Positions 24,300 through 37,124 of a DNA stretch of 64,000 nt are shown here, piece by piece; within the stretch, counting starts at the first letter, position 1; every line of letters starts with the position of its first letter. The position numbers were made by a program, and so were the translations under genes. The notes beneath the pieces are model-generated. The model saw only the letters and a list, made by a program, of their open reading frames with translations. It did not search any database and had not been told where the DNA came from. Source of the DNA: Anisakis pegreffii (lineage: Eukaryota > Nematoda > Chromadorea > Rhabditida > Anisakidae); assembly GCA_035041965.1 (NCBI GenBank), contig JAPYMA010001023.1:124001-188000 (forward strand), in the 5' to 3' direction.

Positions 24300-27120
24300 G
24301 AGATTGTGTCGATTCGGTCGGATTTCGATCGAGCGGAAATTTCGTTCGGATGTCATCATTACTTCATGAAATACATCATTTTCATGAATGAGAACCCAAA
24401 TGAACAGTTATTTTGTCTTCAATGCAGTCAATCCACCGCATCTCTAGCATCCAGTTGAAGTGCATCGCTGTAAATTCCATTATTTTCTGGTTTTTTCTGT
24501 TTCGTCATCCTTGAAATGGCATTATCGCATTGAATTCCCATCGGTGTGACTGATTTACTGATAACGACGCTTCTAACAGAAGTATTCTCGCGTCCACGAA
24601 CAAAAACAATAACAAAAATGAGACCGAAATTTTTCCGTCGACGTGAACATCTGCAAACGATCAGACGAACGGTCGTTATCACTGATGAAAATCAATGAAT
24701 CACACTAATGGATCACTCATTTGCACAATAATCACATCAGACGAATACTTGCCATCGTCATGATCGTGATATTGATAAAGCGTGCAATCAGACCACATTC
24801 GAAGGTTCTTCGTTGGTATTTCGACGCTCGATGCCAATGCGAAAATGTTTAGCAAGACTAAAACACCGATATTTTCTAATGACTGCTGGGCTCCCTACGC
24901 AGTCTGCTCTAACAAGCTGACACGTGTGTGCTGCAACAAAAAAATAAAATAAAAATAATGCGCATCTATCTCATCTGCACTGATCTCCTTCCTCTTCTAG
25001 CCAACAGCCACTCAATCTTCAGTTCATTTCATTAGTCCATTAATTTGTTAAACTTTGCATCAGTCAACGCTTTACAGAGCAGCGCTAAATTAAAAGTAAT
25101 GTGCATTTGGCAAGTGGTACTGAATAATTTGAAAATGAATAAAATTTTATGCCCACCGTCAATAATGGGGTATTGGGATGAATAGAGCGATTTGAACGAT
25201 GCAACAGATACATCATACGTAGCACGAGCATACATCAAATGAACAATACGATTGTTGAGAGAATCCAGTTTTTGAATTGACTCACAAAAAAAATAGCTGA
25301 TAAAGCAATACGGTCCATCTTGTAATAGGATATTTCCGATGGCGTCATTTGATGTGATGACTTTACACTGAACGCCACACAATCAGTGAATTATCCTCCC
25401 GAGTCTTCGAATCACTAAGAGCAGATATCTGGCTGGATAAGTGGATAAGATGAGTGAGTGGAAAGACGAGACGTTATAATTTTATGACATGTGAATATGG
25501 GATCCAGAATAAGCGCCGCTGTACACAGCAGGTGTTATTTCATAATGTAAACTTCACGTTGACGTCATATTATCATCAATATCCTTTGGCGAATTCGTTT
25601 GAACTGGGCGAAAAAGTTCACAATTTCAGAAGAATCATAACGAAATAATAATTTCTTTCGTTGACTCAAGGACGAGGACAGACGATAAAGATCAAGGAAC
25701 ATTCTAATAATTTGGGCCATTTGAGAAGTTCAGCATGCAGTCCGATATTGTGATAGACCGGAATGAGAAGCGACCAATAAGGAGCTCGTAAGAGTATGTC
25801 GATAAACAAGAGCCTCAGAGCCCCAAGAGCCTCATTTAGCCTCATCTGCTCGAGTCAAGCTCGAGTTTAGGCATGGACTTGGGCAAAAGCTCACGCTCAG
25901 GCTTGCACTTGAGCATACGCTTACAAACGGCTAAAATACAGTCGCCTTCGTTGCTCTATCCATGGGAAGCTCATAGGTGGCCAATTGAAAAATCTAGTGA
26001 AGCGAAAAACATCAGATAAGTTTAAGGAATCGCTGGACGTTACAATTTTGCTGCATTGCGCACTTTGGTAACAGGTCTAACTGTATGATATTGTCATATC
26101 CATCAATCACATCATACAATCCAGGTTCCAGTTTTCGGAGATGTATCGCAATAATTGTCATTCAGCTGAATGAACGCAATGTTTTTAATTTGGAGGTAAA
26201 CGTTGATTCCGGAGCACGATTGAACTTAAAGGTTGAACTGTTGAAACTCTCCAGCATATCGCTTAGCCGCATCGCAGTGAACCAACTCCAGCAGGAGCGA
26301 ACTGGAGTAAATGAGTGTTCAGTGTTCACAATGCTGATGGAGTTTTCAGTGGCGTGGTCTCTGACGTCAAGATGTTAGAGCTGTCCGAATTAACATAAAC
26401 CATCAAATGTTCCGTCGAATGATGCGATGTGATGAAAGCACTGATCGTGAGTGTCTGAAACCATACGGTCCGCATGACATTCTCGAAAAACTCTCCAAGC
26501 CATTCTGAAAATAACACTTGTCAGAAACCGAAAAAAAACGGAGAGCCCAGAGCGATAAACCTTCTGAACGACTTACTAAACTCTCATTTGAGTCATCATA
26601 AAACGCACTGAAACGTTCCAATGGGCTAGGATGAAACGTGACTGCTAAAATTCAATGGAGGGCGATAAACTTTCGAGAATAGCTGAAAAGAGAAGAGTTT
26701 GAACAGAAAAGCGAAATTTCATTCTCTTACATCGTACCACATTCTCAAATTCTCTCAATCAATCGTCAATTGTTTCTTTCTGGCGATGAACTTTTTTGCT
26801 TCTTTGAAGCCTTCATAACTTCCAGTTGTCACTCAGCAAAGTGCAAACGTGCTCATCATCATCATCACGTCAACGTTGTTATTCGTCGATGATGTGATCT
26901 GAATATTGTACTCATGCTAAGACTGACGCCTAGTGATAATGCCAACGATTATCAGATGTGTCAAATTTCGTAACATTTTGCATATCCGACGTTCGTGTGC
27001 TCTCTAGGAATGAGATGATGCACTGAAATATGCAATCTCGGAGGTGTGTGTGCGTAACGAGATTTAACCATTCATATGATGTTTTGCTCTCTAGCAGTCT
27101 CTCTCACGGATCCACTTCAG
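24300..27120. other. Intergenic stretch with scattered coding-like fragments
   Basis: No gene could be built. On the plus strand, 26,000-26,515 holds several peptide-like fragments with plausible splice signals (a GGAG|GTAAAC donor near 26,195; FRRMMRCDESTDRECLKPYG near 26,409-26,468), but their frames do not chain. They may be a decayed or unfamiliar gene. A degenerate GGCTTAGGCT-type island lies at about 25,815-25,925. The end of the stretch holds the trehalase promoter, with GATA-type words near 26,930-26,960. Confidence 0.35.
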
Positions 27121-27128
27121 CCGGACCC

Positions 27129-27136
27129 TATAAAAG
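27129..27136 (+). promoter_or_regulatory. TATA box of the trehalase gene
   Basis: TATAAAAG lies about 290 bp before the trehalase ATG, in a locally GC-richer context, and is followed by an AT-rich leader with no good upstream gene. Transcription would begin about 30 bp downstream, near 27,160. A clear TATA box suits a regulated, tissue-specific gene. Confidence 0.6.
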
Positions 27137-27423
27137 CACGGATCCTGACCGATCGAAACATTTATCTCTACGCTACAGTTCTCTGATAAACTTCTGAATC
27201 TTCTACGACCACTAAAGTTGCATAAAGCTTGCATAACTTCTGAATCTACATTTACGTTTATCACATCGCCACTGATATCACTATCGCTATCGCTTCACAT
27301 CATCATCTCATTCTACCACTAATAACTTTCCAATCGTCGACATTCTTCCATTGATTTCCACTTGTAAACTCTGTCCGCATTATTTGAATCAAAAAATTTT
27401 CTTTTTTGATTTCGTTCTAAATA

Positions 27424-30400
27424 ATGGCAACGGTTTACTTCGTGTCGCTGATCGCTTGCTTATTCTTGCTGCTGTCGAATGTTCATTTGGCCGTCTCATC
27501 ACCGGAATCCGAAGTGTTGCATATCAACGAGATTCCAGTATCTGAGACAACAATCAACGTGTGCGATGAAACAAATACAAATAATTCGTAAGCTTTATAG
27601 TTGCATATTCGAAGATCATGCCTTAGTTATATCATTTTGAATCGATACTTTCCAATGATACGACGATTGTTGCTGATGATTAAGCTTGTCTAGGTCAAAA
27701 ATGTGCTCGAAATGAACACACTCACCAACAGAATGCAACAAACAGTGAATAATATTTCGAGGCGGCTGCATTCAGTAGCTGAGTATGTCATGTTTCATCA
27801 TTGCTCCGTTAACGCGCTGTTCTAAATTTAGGTTCATCTATTGCTCGGGCAGGCTGTTGAGAGCCGTCAACTTCCATCGAATATACAAGGATTCGAAGAC
27901 TTTCGTCGATATGCCAATGCGCCATGATCCGAGTAAGCTGATTTTGCAACTATTCTACGCTACTATTCAATCGAACTTATCTATGATTACGGTAACACAC
28001 TATGAGGATGAACTCTGGCAAGGAAGTAGTGACGATGAATGCAGCATTTCAGAAAAATAAAATTACTAGTGTAAACGCTGTCATTCACAGTGAACAACGT
28101 GATTGTGGTGTCTTTCTGGAATCATTAAGATAAGATACTGTAACCATAAAATACTGTAACCATAAAATACTGTAACCATAAGATACTGTACCCATAAGAT
28201 ACTGTAACCACTTACGAACTAGTAGTATCACTGGTGTCAACGCATCGTAAGAAAAACTGTTCTTCTCTTATGATTCCATTGAAAATAATTGTAAGCTTCC
28301 TTAAGAGGACACACATTGAAGACAATGCACACAAACGCTTTGTTCACATGTACTAGCAAGCATCTATCAGTAATCACTAGAAAACTTGGTTATATTCAGA
28401 TGATACCCTCAACGCTTTTAACGATCGTTTCGGCGAGTTGTCTGTGGAGGAAATTCAGAAAGAAGACTTGACTGAATTTCTGGACGACTACTTCTTGCCA
28501 CCCGGTAGTGAGATGATTCCGTGCACTCCATCAGACTGGGTTCCGTATCCACGCAAGATCATGCAAATAACAGATCCAATCCTCAGACATTGGGCGCTCG
28601 ATCTGAACGAAATCTGGAAATCGCTATGCAAACGAGTGAGCCCGGCATTGCTGCTTTTTACCATTGCTTTTCACCTTAATCAAGAAACTCTTTGCAATAT
28701 ATAAGTGCAACTTGCTAGTCAAATGCCTAATCACGGAAGGTTTGAATCAAAATGGATGCGTCAAATAGCATGCAACGCTAGTAAAAAGCTGCTAAGGAAC
28801 CTGCCAAACCAGATTCACGGAATTCTATTCCCAACTCTGAATGTAAGCCTGTCTGAGATGAATATCTATTTGAGATTGATCCCAAGATCGAGAAATATGA
28901 ATCGCGTTATTCGTTGATCTACGTTCCACATGAGTTCATCATGCCCGGTGGTCGTTTTCGTGAATTCTATTATTGGGATTCGTACTGGATCGCTAAAGGG
29001 TTGATTGCATCGGATATGTTGAATACAACCAAATTGATGATTATGAATTTGGCGCATATCGTTGAAAAGTTTGTTTCATTTTACTCATTATATGAAACTG
29101 ATGATGAAACTATGCAGCTGTCAAACTTCAAAATATTATCAAATGTTTTTGGTGTTCCTTCTTGATCGAACACCGTCTCTGGAAAACCAAACAGATTGCT
29201 GAGTGTACAGAAGCGCAGTGAATAAATCTTCTTAAATGATTAGCATTAAGCAGTAGATTTTGGTATGTTCTGGAATTGAACATTTCGTTTTCAAGGTATG
29301 GCTTCATTCCGAACGGTGGACGAATCTACTATTTGCAACGTTCACAACCACCTTTCTTGACCGGAATGGTCTATGAATATTTCGAGAGTACGCAAGATCG
29401 TGACTTTCTTAAGCAGATGCTGCCGATATTAGAGAAAGAGTTCGATTTTTGGCAAACGCAGAGGTGTGTCTAAATCAAATTTTTTCCATTCTTTTACTCG
29501 TCGTTTGATGAAGCTCTTAATTCTGCATGAAATTCAAGCGAAAATAAGCATTGCCCGAGCACTAAATGTAAATTTTTAGTCCTTCAATCGTTTTCTGCTT
29601 TTTTGCCGTCTTAGCAATAGCATATCAAGGATGTTATTAAGATAGTTTTGCATGAATGCAGGACTGTAAACGTTACAATGAAGGACCGTCGACAATACAC
29701 GGTATATCAGTATCGCACACCGAGCAATGTACCTCGACCGGAATCCTATCGTGAGGACACAATCTCAGCCAGGGGTAAAGACAGAGAAAGCCGTCATAAA
29801 TTATGGCAGGTATGGCAATGATCACATCCCAGCGATCATTAGGAGCATAAAAGATGTTCTTTCATGACGAAGAATTGATATACACATATGCACTAGAAAT
29901 TAATTCTGATTTCGAAAAGGCCTGAAGTTTTGAGTGGTAAGAACGAGTCGAACTTCAGGATCTAGCAAGTGCAGCAGAATCTGGGTGGGACTTTAGCACG
30001 AGATGGTTGAGTGATGGAAAGACGCTGAGTCAAGTGGAAACAACCAGAATCTTGCCTGTTGACTTGAATGCTTTCATGTGCTGGAATATGAATATCATGG
30101 AGTATTTGTATGGGCTTGTTGGTAAGTCCTTCACTAAGTGAATGACAATTATATGATTGAAAATATCAGAAGAGCAAGTTAACAGTGATCAAACCTAAAT
30201 GGTTATTACTGTATGATTTCCGAAAAAATTTCACAACTATTCAATTTCTCAGCGTTTAAACTCGATGAAAATCCATCGAACGTTCTCTTAGATGATTGCT
30301 CTCGTATCTTATCGCAACTGAGTTTTATAGGTGATCTGCAAAATGCAGTTAGATTTCGCGATTATCGTTCAACATTCCGCGACGCGATGAATAATGTCTT

Positions 30401-31813
30401 CTACAACAAAACGTTAGGTGCTTGGTTCGACTACAATATGCGCACACGCAGTCATAACACCGAATTTTATCCGTCAATCGCTGCGCCTCTTTTCACTGGT
30501 TGCTACCATCTGCTCAATCAGCAACTCTCTGAACGAGTCTTTCAACTCATGAACGTTAGTAATTGATTGCGATCGATCCTCTTCAAACGCATTGTTATCA
30601 GTACGATCAATCAGTTGTCAACTTTCATTAGCATGGTTGTTTGGATTGCAGAATTCGGGTGTGTTCTTGTATCCGGGTGGTGTACCAACCAGTTTGAATC
30701 GAAACAGTGAAGAGCAGTGGGATTTCCCGAATGGTTTCAGTCCACTCAATCATATGATCATCGAGGGTCTTCGTAAATCCGAGAATGCTCAGATGCAAGA
30801 TCAGGTGAACTGCTTCATCATCGAACATAGAAATATTTCCCTACAAATTCAAATGTAATCTCATCCTTGATTAACACTAAGTATTTATTGCAAACGAATT
30901 TATTTTCTTGCTTCTCAATGTTCCTTGTCACCTCTAATCCATCAATCATCGCTTATTTTGTCAAAACACCTTCAGGCGTTCCGACTTGCTCACAAATGGA
31001 TTATGGGCAACTATCGTGTATTCCGGGAAACGAAGCATATGTGGGAAAAGGTATTCTTATTCACCCATACACATAAGAAGTGAAATTCAATTCCCGGGAA
31101 AAACCCACAGATTGCTAAATGTTCTCTGTTTAGGATTTCGCTAACTACTTTTCATGGATTCTCTAAATAGTCGGATTTACCACCATCATGATGTAAGGAT
31201 AGAAAGTAATATTCTCGTTAACCATTTTCATTCGATAGAGTTTCGTTTTTCAGTACAATGTAATTGGCCATTATGCTCGACCAGGTGCAGGAGGTGAATA
31301 CGAAGTGCAGGTGAGTATCGATTTGATCCGAATGTTTAATCTGGATTGATTGATGAAACTGATGTGTTGACTAAAGCCTACCAATCGAAACGATGAAACA
31401 TGCAAAGGGAAATAACATATTGAATCCAAATTTTCACGGTCTCGACCAACTTTCGTATGGAACTCATCGAATTGACATTCGGTGGCTGATCAATGCAGCG
31501 AACATTGTATTCATGAGAAAAATTTCATGTGCACTCTTCAATTTCCTTTCAGGATGGTTTTGGTTGGACGAATGGAGTCGTGCTCGACCTGCTCACAACG
31601 TATAACGATCGTATGTCTGTGCTCGGTCCTGGTCTCGATGATAAATACTCGCCGTTCAGACCACAAACGGATTTCTACTTCCGTGATGAACCCTATCATT
31701 CAGATTCGCGATCGTCAAGGAGTGCTCTCAACGGAGCATCTCAACAACTCAACGATCTCCGATCATTCACTGTTTTTGTGCTTTCACTTTTAGTCGCGTC
31801 GATATTTCTGTAA
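27424..31813 (+). CDS. tre: Trehalase (GH37), secreted or GPI-anchored, 12 exons
   Basis: The enzyme hydrolyses trehalose to two glucose molecules outside the cell or at the cell surface. Exons: 27424-27587, 27832-27932, 28400-28635, 28875-29068, 29296-29463, 29662-29809, 29959-30121, 30331-30554, 30652-30804, 30976-31050, 31254-31310, 31553-31813. All are GT..AG, phases chain without a break, and they give 647 residues, normal for animal trehalases. A signal peptide occupies about residues 1-25. Trehalase signature 1 is intact ([14 protein letters not shown], 191-204), and [19 protein letters not shown] follows. The general acid is expected at Asp348 in SGWDF and the base at Glu557 in GAGGEY. 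Signature 2 reads [10 protein letters not shown] (488-497), with Phe where Trp is usual. A hydrophobic C-terminus (about 628-647) fits a GPI signal, as in mammalian trehalase. Exon 4 was placed at TTTGAG|ATT because only this gives an ungapped family alignment. Nematodes have several paralogues; which one this is cannot be told. Confidence 0.96.
28132..28210 (+). repeat. 16-bp tandem repeat in trehalase intron 2
   Basis: Five near-identical units of ATACTGTAACCATAAR lie wholly within the second intron. They are probably neutral and useful as a marker. Confidence 0.9.
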
Positions 31814-32475
31814 ATATCATCAATTGATTCGATTCAGCCGCAGTTTCCAATAGTCATCTTGAAAGAGTTTTCGACATGCATCATTCGGTAAAGTTTCAGT
31901 GAGGAACGAACAGCCATATAGCATTTTTAATGCCCTCAGCTGTATCCCATGTAACCAGCAAGCATCGTGAGAATGTGAAATCATATGAATAATTGGAATT
32001 CACAAGGAAAAAGTAAAGAGAAAAATTACTGAATGCTGAAAAACTTTCAAGTGAGTTCCTATCGACGGAAATGAGCGAACGCACGTCAGCGTATTCCCAG
32101 CTGAACGTTGTACCAGAGACAAATCACATTACTCTATATGAACAGATTTGTAAATAGTCTTTTTTCAATTCGAATCTAATATTATACTAATCATTATTGT
32201 TACTTTAATTGAATTTGTTATCATGATTGTCATGATTATACGATTGTCACTCGCATTATCATGATTATAAATACTACTGAAAATGGTCGAATAAAATTGC
32301 TCGTATTAAAAAATGTTCAGTCCTAAGCTTTATTCAAGAAAAGTTATTTCGAAGACACAATTCAATTCGAACACAATATAAAACAAAATCCAAAGTGGTA
32401 AAATTCGAATCACAGTCAATATCATAACAGTTGTCGAATGAATGCAATCAAATGACTTTGCTGAATTATCGAAAT
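31814..32475. other. 3' flank of trehalase
   Basis: Probable 3' UTR. A candidate AATAAA poly(A) signal lies at 32,290-32,295, about 480 nt after the stop; earlier signals are weak. Nothing else is recognised. Confidence 0.45.
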
Positions 32476-33257
32476 TCACAAGAATCCTGTAAATGAGTTA
32501 CTTAAGATGGGATTCATCGAATCATCCAAGTTGATTAAATTACCAAACAATGCGATCAAAACATCAAGTACTGCCTGATCATATCGAATTATCTCATCAA
32601 TTACATCAGTTTCACACTGATCAATAACTCATAGAAATGCTCAGTCAAGCATTCCGAATCTGAAGCTTGATATAAACAACCCGATTGAAGGGCACTCAGT
32701 ATTCCGTTAAGTGGTATAGGAAGATGATGAGAAACAGCTAAATAAAAGATTAACCTCGCTGGATATCATTGATACTGATACAGGCGTTGGAGAGTATGAA
32801 TATTGTGATGAATTTTGTACATTTCTATGATTTACACATTTTGCAATGACCATTTCTTTCGATTTTCGTGAATTACCAATACTTGCTTCCAAACTGTCAA
32901 CGGTTTCATCAGTCTGCAGAAAAGTTTCGCAATGAATTCATTGGTTAATACTTCACGATTCAATGTAATAAACGCAAAGAGTTCATGAGCACTCCAGCAT
33001 ACGAATGCAATACGCTGCAAGAATTTACTTGCTTTCGTTCTGTCTCGAACTAATCTATAGGAGCCAAAGAACCGAGAGACAAGATTTTGAGAGAATTCTT
33101 CTGGGAGAGTGCTTCGTTTACTGCACTTTTTCTTTTCCTCTTCATCAATCACATTTTGTACAATACGACTGACTGAGACTGCCTGCAGATCATCATTGAA
33201 ATATTCAATCGACGATGGTCGATTGCCTGCTTGAGCGAGGATACAATTCATGTTCAT
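32476..33257 (-). pseudogene. Decayed or error-bearing helical gene fragment
   Basis: Not recognised. On the minus strand, 33257-32890 is open and coding-like (charged, helical, with CWSAHELFAF and a Lys/Glu-rich run) and ends at a plausible donor, CAA|GTATTG. A second open block, about 32752-32617, starts after CCAG and contains SHHLPIPLNGILSALQSG. A third, 32616-32476, reads CETDVIDEIIRYDQAVLDVL and ends in TGA. Together they suggest an armadillo/HEAT-like helical protein. The phases do not agree: the first to second junction is one frame off, and the second to third shows a one-base slip within a continuous stretch at about 32,616. Trehalase and exportin-1 nearby have no such breaks, so decay is more likely than poor sequence, but both remain open. 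Confidence 0.35.
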
Positions 33258-33299
33258 CAGCTTTTTGACTGAATCACTTTTCGTTTGGTCGGTTGCAGT

Positions 33300-34865
33300 G
33301 TGAATTCGTCAAAGATCCGAGAATGAAGTTCAAGCTGCTTACCGTAAAAACGGGGTTTGTTGCCAAAGTGGACGGCGATCTCTCGCACTCAGATCCCATT
33401 CCTGACCTCGGGTGCTGCTCGCAATCGCTTTCTCTGCTTCGCCCAGCTTGTTGCCGTTGATCCATCCCTATAACGCACCGTATCATCACTGCAAGAGACT
33501 TGATCGACTGCTCTTTTATGCTTGCACAGGCTTGAACACGATCTCATGTAATCTGCATACAGTGGCTTTGCTCAAAGGATCCGACAATTATTCATTGATG
33601 GATACATATCTAAACTGTGAAATGTTGCGATACCCAAACATTTTATATCTACATTTGGTTTTGCGAAAATCGCTGTGGATGCAGGAACAGTTGGTCTCGA
33701 TATGAATTGAATTGAATTCAATAATTACCCGCACCGTTTTGTCGATTCCCACCCGACGCCAATTCAAATACCTTACAACAACATGCACACATTCCGTATA
33801 CACAGAATATTACGCAAAGGAGTGGTAAAGCAAAAACTGAAATGTAGAAAATGACAAAGAAACAGTATCGTTTCATCGTGAGGATGACAAAAGTCAACTT
33901 CTTTGAAAGCCTTAATAGAATTTTGCTGAGTGGATGTTGAAATGACGAACATTAATGCGAGATGGTCATGAACTGCAGCGATTGAATTCGCTTTTAATAC
34001 AGCAAGATGAAAATCATTCTGATGCATTTCTACTCAATCTCAATGAAATTTTAAACTTTCACACTTTTAAAACACTTCAGAAACTGTCTATTGCTATTCA
34101 GAAATTCAATGCTGAACTAAAATATGGTATTCTATACTCTTATGCTGTTCATATAACGAAATGTGATGACTGTGAATTGAAGTCGACGCATCTACATGCA
34201 ATGATGACGATCCAATACTTATATTGGCCCATAGTGCTGTCGATTGATTGCCGCTTGCCAGATAACGGTGTTTTTGGTAAGACGGCTTCTGTTGCTGAAC
34301 CTTAAACCTTTTCATTCATTCATTTGGGCGAGATTTTCCATCCTTTACATAGCAAAGCGCTCAATCGAATGAATCTCCTCGGAACCACAGAGACTCATGG
34401 CATTCACATAGGGGAGATCTCGTACCAGTCTCGACAAAACAGTTCGAAATCTGCTAGACATTCGAAAGAAATCGCAACAAATCGAACGTCTTCTTGTAAA
34501 CGTTAACTGCTCAAACGAAACAGAACAAATCAAACGATTGCGAAGGATCTGGAATAATCTCCCCCAGTTTCAACACGTCTCAGCCCATTTCTAACGAAAA
34601 GGACATGTCGAAGGGCAATCAACCACGTGAAACTCTTACAATGTATGTTTCAATTCGAGGAACGAAAATTTCAATACACCGTATCTCTATTGATCAGTCT
34701 GCACGATTACTCTTTAGCAGTATCTTAAAACTGTTCTCAGGTTTGCCTAGTAACACGATCGTTTCTTCACACTATCGGATTCAACAGATTCTCTAGTCTC
34801 AGAAAAGCACATCTATGCTCAAGCGATTTTGCTCACTCTCAGAGAGATAGCTGACTTTCTGAAGG
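33300..34865 (+). pseudogene. Coding-like fragments in several frames (possible decayed gene)
   Basis: Several plus-strand blocks look coding but do not chain. About 34,422-34,575 encodes LDKTVRNLLDIRKKSQQIER and, further on, RLRRIWNNLP. About 34,570-34,727 encodes KRTCRRAINHVKLLQCMFQF, then a Leu-rich helix ending at LHDYSLA before a GTATCT donor. About 34,801-34,860 encodes KHIYAQAILLTLREIADFLK before another GTATCT. The first two blocks overlap in different frames at a run of five C residues (34,561-34,565), where one added base would join them. The composition suggests a long helical protein, perhaps of a tethering-complex type, but no family can be named. At 33,300-33,500 a minus-strand reading with a good CG|GTAAGC donor competes. 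Confidence 0.25.
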
Positions 34866-37124
34866 TATCTTACTTGCTCGATCGATCATGCTCATTTCAG
34901 TATGTCTATCGATCAATCTATGCATTACTTTAGCAGAATCTGGGTAACCATCTTCAAACTATCACTTCAGCAAAATGGTTCACTCTGTAGAGGTACCAGC
35001 AGTATTCTAATGATCCGATGTAAATTGAAAATATTCAACCTTTCAATGATTATATACAATCACTGATGAGAATCGATCGAATGTTAGAAGGAAAATAAAT
35101 CCGAACGAACCCTCCCAGCCTAGTATCGTCGATATAAGTGAACAAATGATATTCATTCCGAATGTTTCCGATGGAATAATGGAAAAATTTGAATCGAAAT
35201 TTTATCAATCAATTAGCATTTCGTAAGTTTTGATTCGTAACAAATTATATGCAGATTGCTTATAATTTGTATGGCCACATTCTACGGCGAGACGACTTAT
35301 TTACTAATCGTAAGCACATTCCTCCCTCGGACTGCATGGATTTCAAGGAACTTATGAGTCGCCGACGACGAATTTCGAATTTTTTATGAGGAATATTTAT
35401 GTGAAACAGTTTCGTTTATGAGGAAATATCGCAGTTAGGTGTGCGTAGAGTTGATTTCATGAAACATAAAATGCATCAGATCCAATCCATCATTATTCTC
35501 TGACTTCGATCGCATGAACAATTTACCACTCAGCTGATACTGTTAGCGATGCTCGTGATTCTGAAATTACAATCTTTGGTTTCATTCAAGACAATATGCA
35601 TTGCGCCACAACCACTTGTGTGTACCATGCAATATTGACCGATGTCTCTAATTGGAGCGCTGCTGTGATCCTTCCAAGGGATCATGGAAGGATATCTTCA
35701 TGATTTTGTTGGGATTTCCAGCTTCTCAGTACTTTCCTACGAAGGATTGCTTGAGAATTACGTTCGTGGATAGCTGATAGAGAAAATTTCCGGTCTCAAC
35801 ACGTTGTTGCGTATAGCGAATTATACGCGTGCGATGTTTGAAAGTTGCTCGTGACCGCGAATATTAATGCATTTCAGTTGCTTTCTCCGATTTTTAGAGG
35901 AAAAAATGTTTCGTGAAGCATCACGACGGCTTAATGCTCTACGTTTTTCTGCCTGGAATAGTGCGGTGTTGATGCGGAATGGAAACAGGAATCGAAAAGA
36001 TTTGAAGCGTCCTAACCTTCATGTGTCAATTTTTTCTAATTAATTTTCGATTTTTTTTCCTGTTCTTATGATAACTTATTACGAAATTTTCGATGCGAAC
36101 AAATGCTAGGCAACCACAGCGTGGATTCATGCCGGTCACGGGGTTGTGACTGGCCAACAATTTTTCATTCGTTTCAACAGTGCTGTGGCACCTTCTTCCA
36201 TACAAGTTGGATGTTTTGATATTAGTGAGTTGTCGAGCGTAAAGCACCGAAGGCTGTTCTTCATAATCTAAGATGGCGTACCTGTCGTTCATATTATGTT
36301 ACTGACATTCTTACGGATGCCAATATCAGTCAATCCTCGTAAGTGATTCAGTACAACATGCAGATTCAGAGAATGCGTACACTGATGAAAGCAATTGAGT
36401 TCATTATCAATATTCAACAGCATATGTTCTTATGATAATTTATTACGAAATTGGACACTTTTGCTGATAACGGGTGTCACTGCCTTAGATTACCGCTTTG
36501 CCCCATGTGTAGCTGTGCAATTCGAAGTCAAATCACGGGTATGCTTAAGCCTAGACTTACGCTTAGCCCAATGATGAGGCTAACACATCTGCCTCGACTT
36601 ATGTATGAAGCGTTTGGGCATATGAGCATCTGTGATGGCGTGGTGGTGCCGTTATCAGCAAAAGTGCCCGAAATTATGTGACTGTAGCGTGTCACTATGA
36701 GTTAATTGGTGTTCGAACCCGTCGTGTTATCGTAACGTGTTCGACCGTGTAAATTAATGACGTTCACGCATCAACTATGCTTCAAGTGTAGTTTGCACAT
36801 TCGAATTCGAATTTGATACGTTTATCGTTGACAATTATTTCAAAAAATCAACTGAAGTCCTAATCGAGATTCTGATTTCAGAGCCAATTACCTCTCGCCT
36901 CACCGCGTGTGTAGTGTGTACGTGTGCGAGTGTGTGAGTGTGTGTGTGCGTGAACGTGTATACGAGTTTTCTGAGTCTGAGTGATTATTCATTTTCTGAG
37001 GGATTGATCTGATTGATCCGTCTGATTTACGTCTCATTTGATCCACTCAGTTTTCCACATTGGTCTATTCATTCTGCTGATCTGATTTGTGTGAAGCAAC
37101 AGAAATCACACAACTGCAACAGCA
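34866..37124. other. Intergenic region upstream of exportin-1
   Basis: No gene recognised. A degenerate GCTTAAGCCTAGACTTACGC-type island lies at about 36,541-36,605. A TG/CG-rich low-complexity run (GTGTGTGCG-type) at about 36,903-36,962 is probably part of the exportin-1 promoter or leader. No TATA box stands out. Confidence 0.45.

Noticed and set aside
24090..24458. 122-codon plus-strand frame
   Set aside because: It spans a hairpin and direct repeats, and its repeated NTTNFGWN words simply reflect the DNA repeat.
24845..24952. 35-codon plus-strand frame with a C-x6-C-x7-CC pattern, reminiscent of cysteine-knot peptides
   Set aside because: Only four cysteines, no signal peptide, no splice support, and such a pattern can arise by chance. 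No toxin or peptide function is claimed.
27351..27545. 65-codon frame overlapping the trehalase start
   Set aside because: It is in another frame from the trehalase signal peptide and has no splice support.
36700..36725. GTTCGAACCC, resembling a tRNA T-loop
   Set aside because: The flanking bases do not form the T stem, and no acceptor, D or anticodon arms can be drawn around it.
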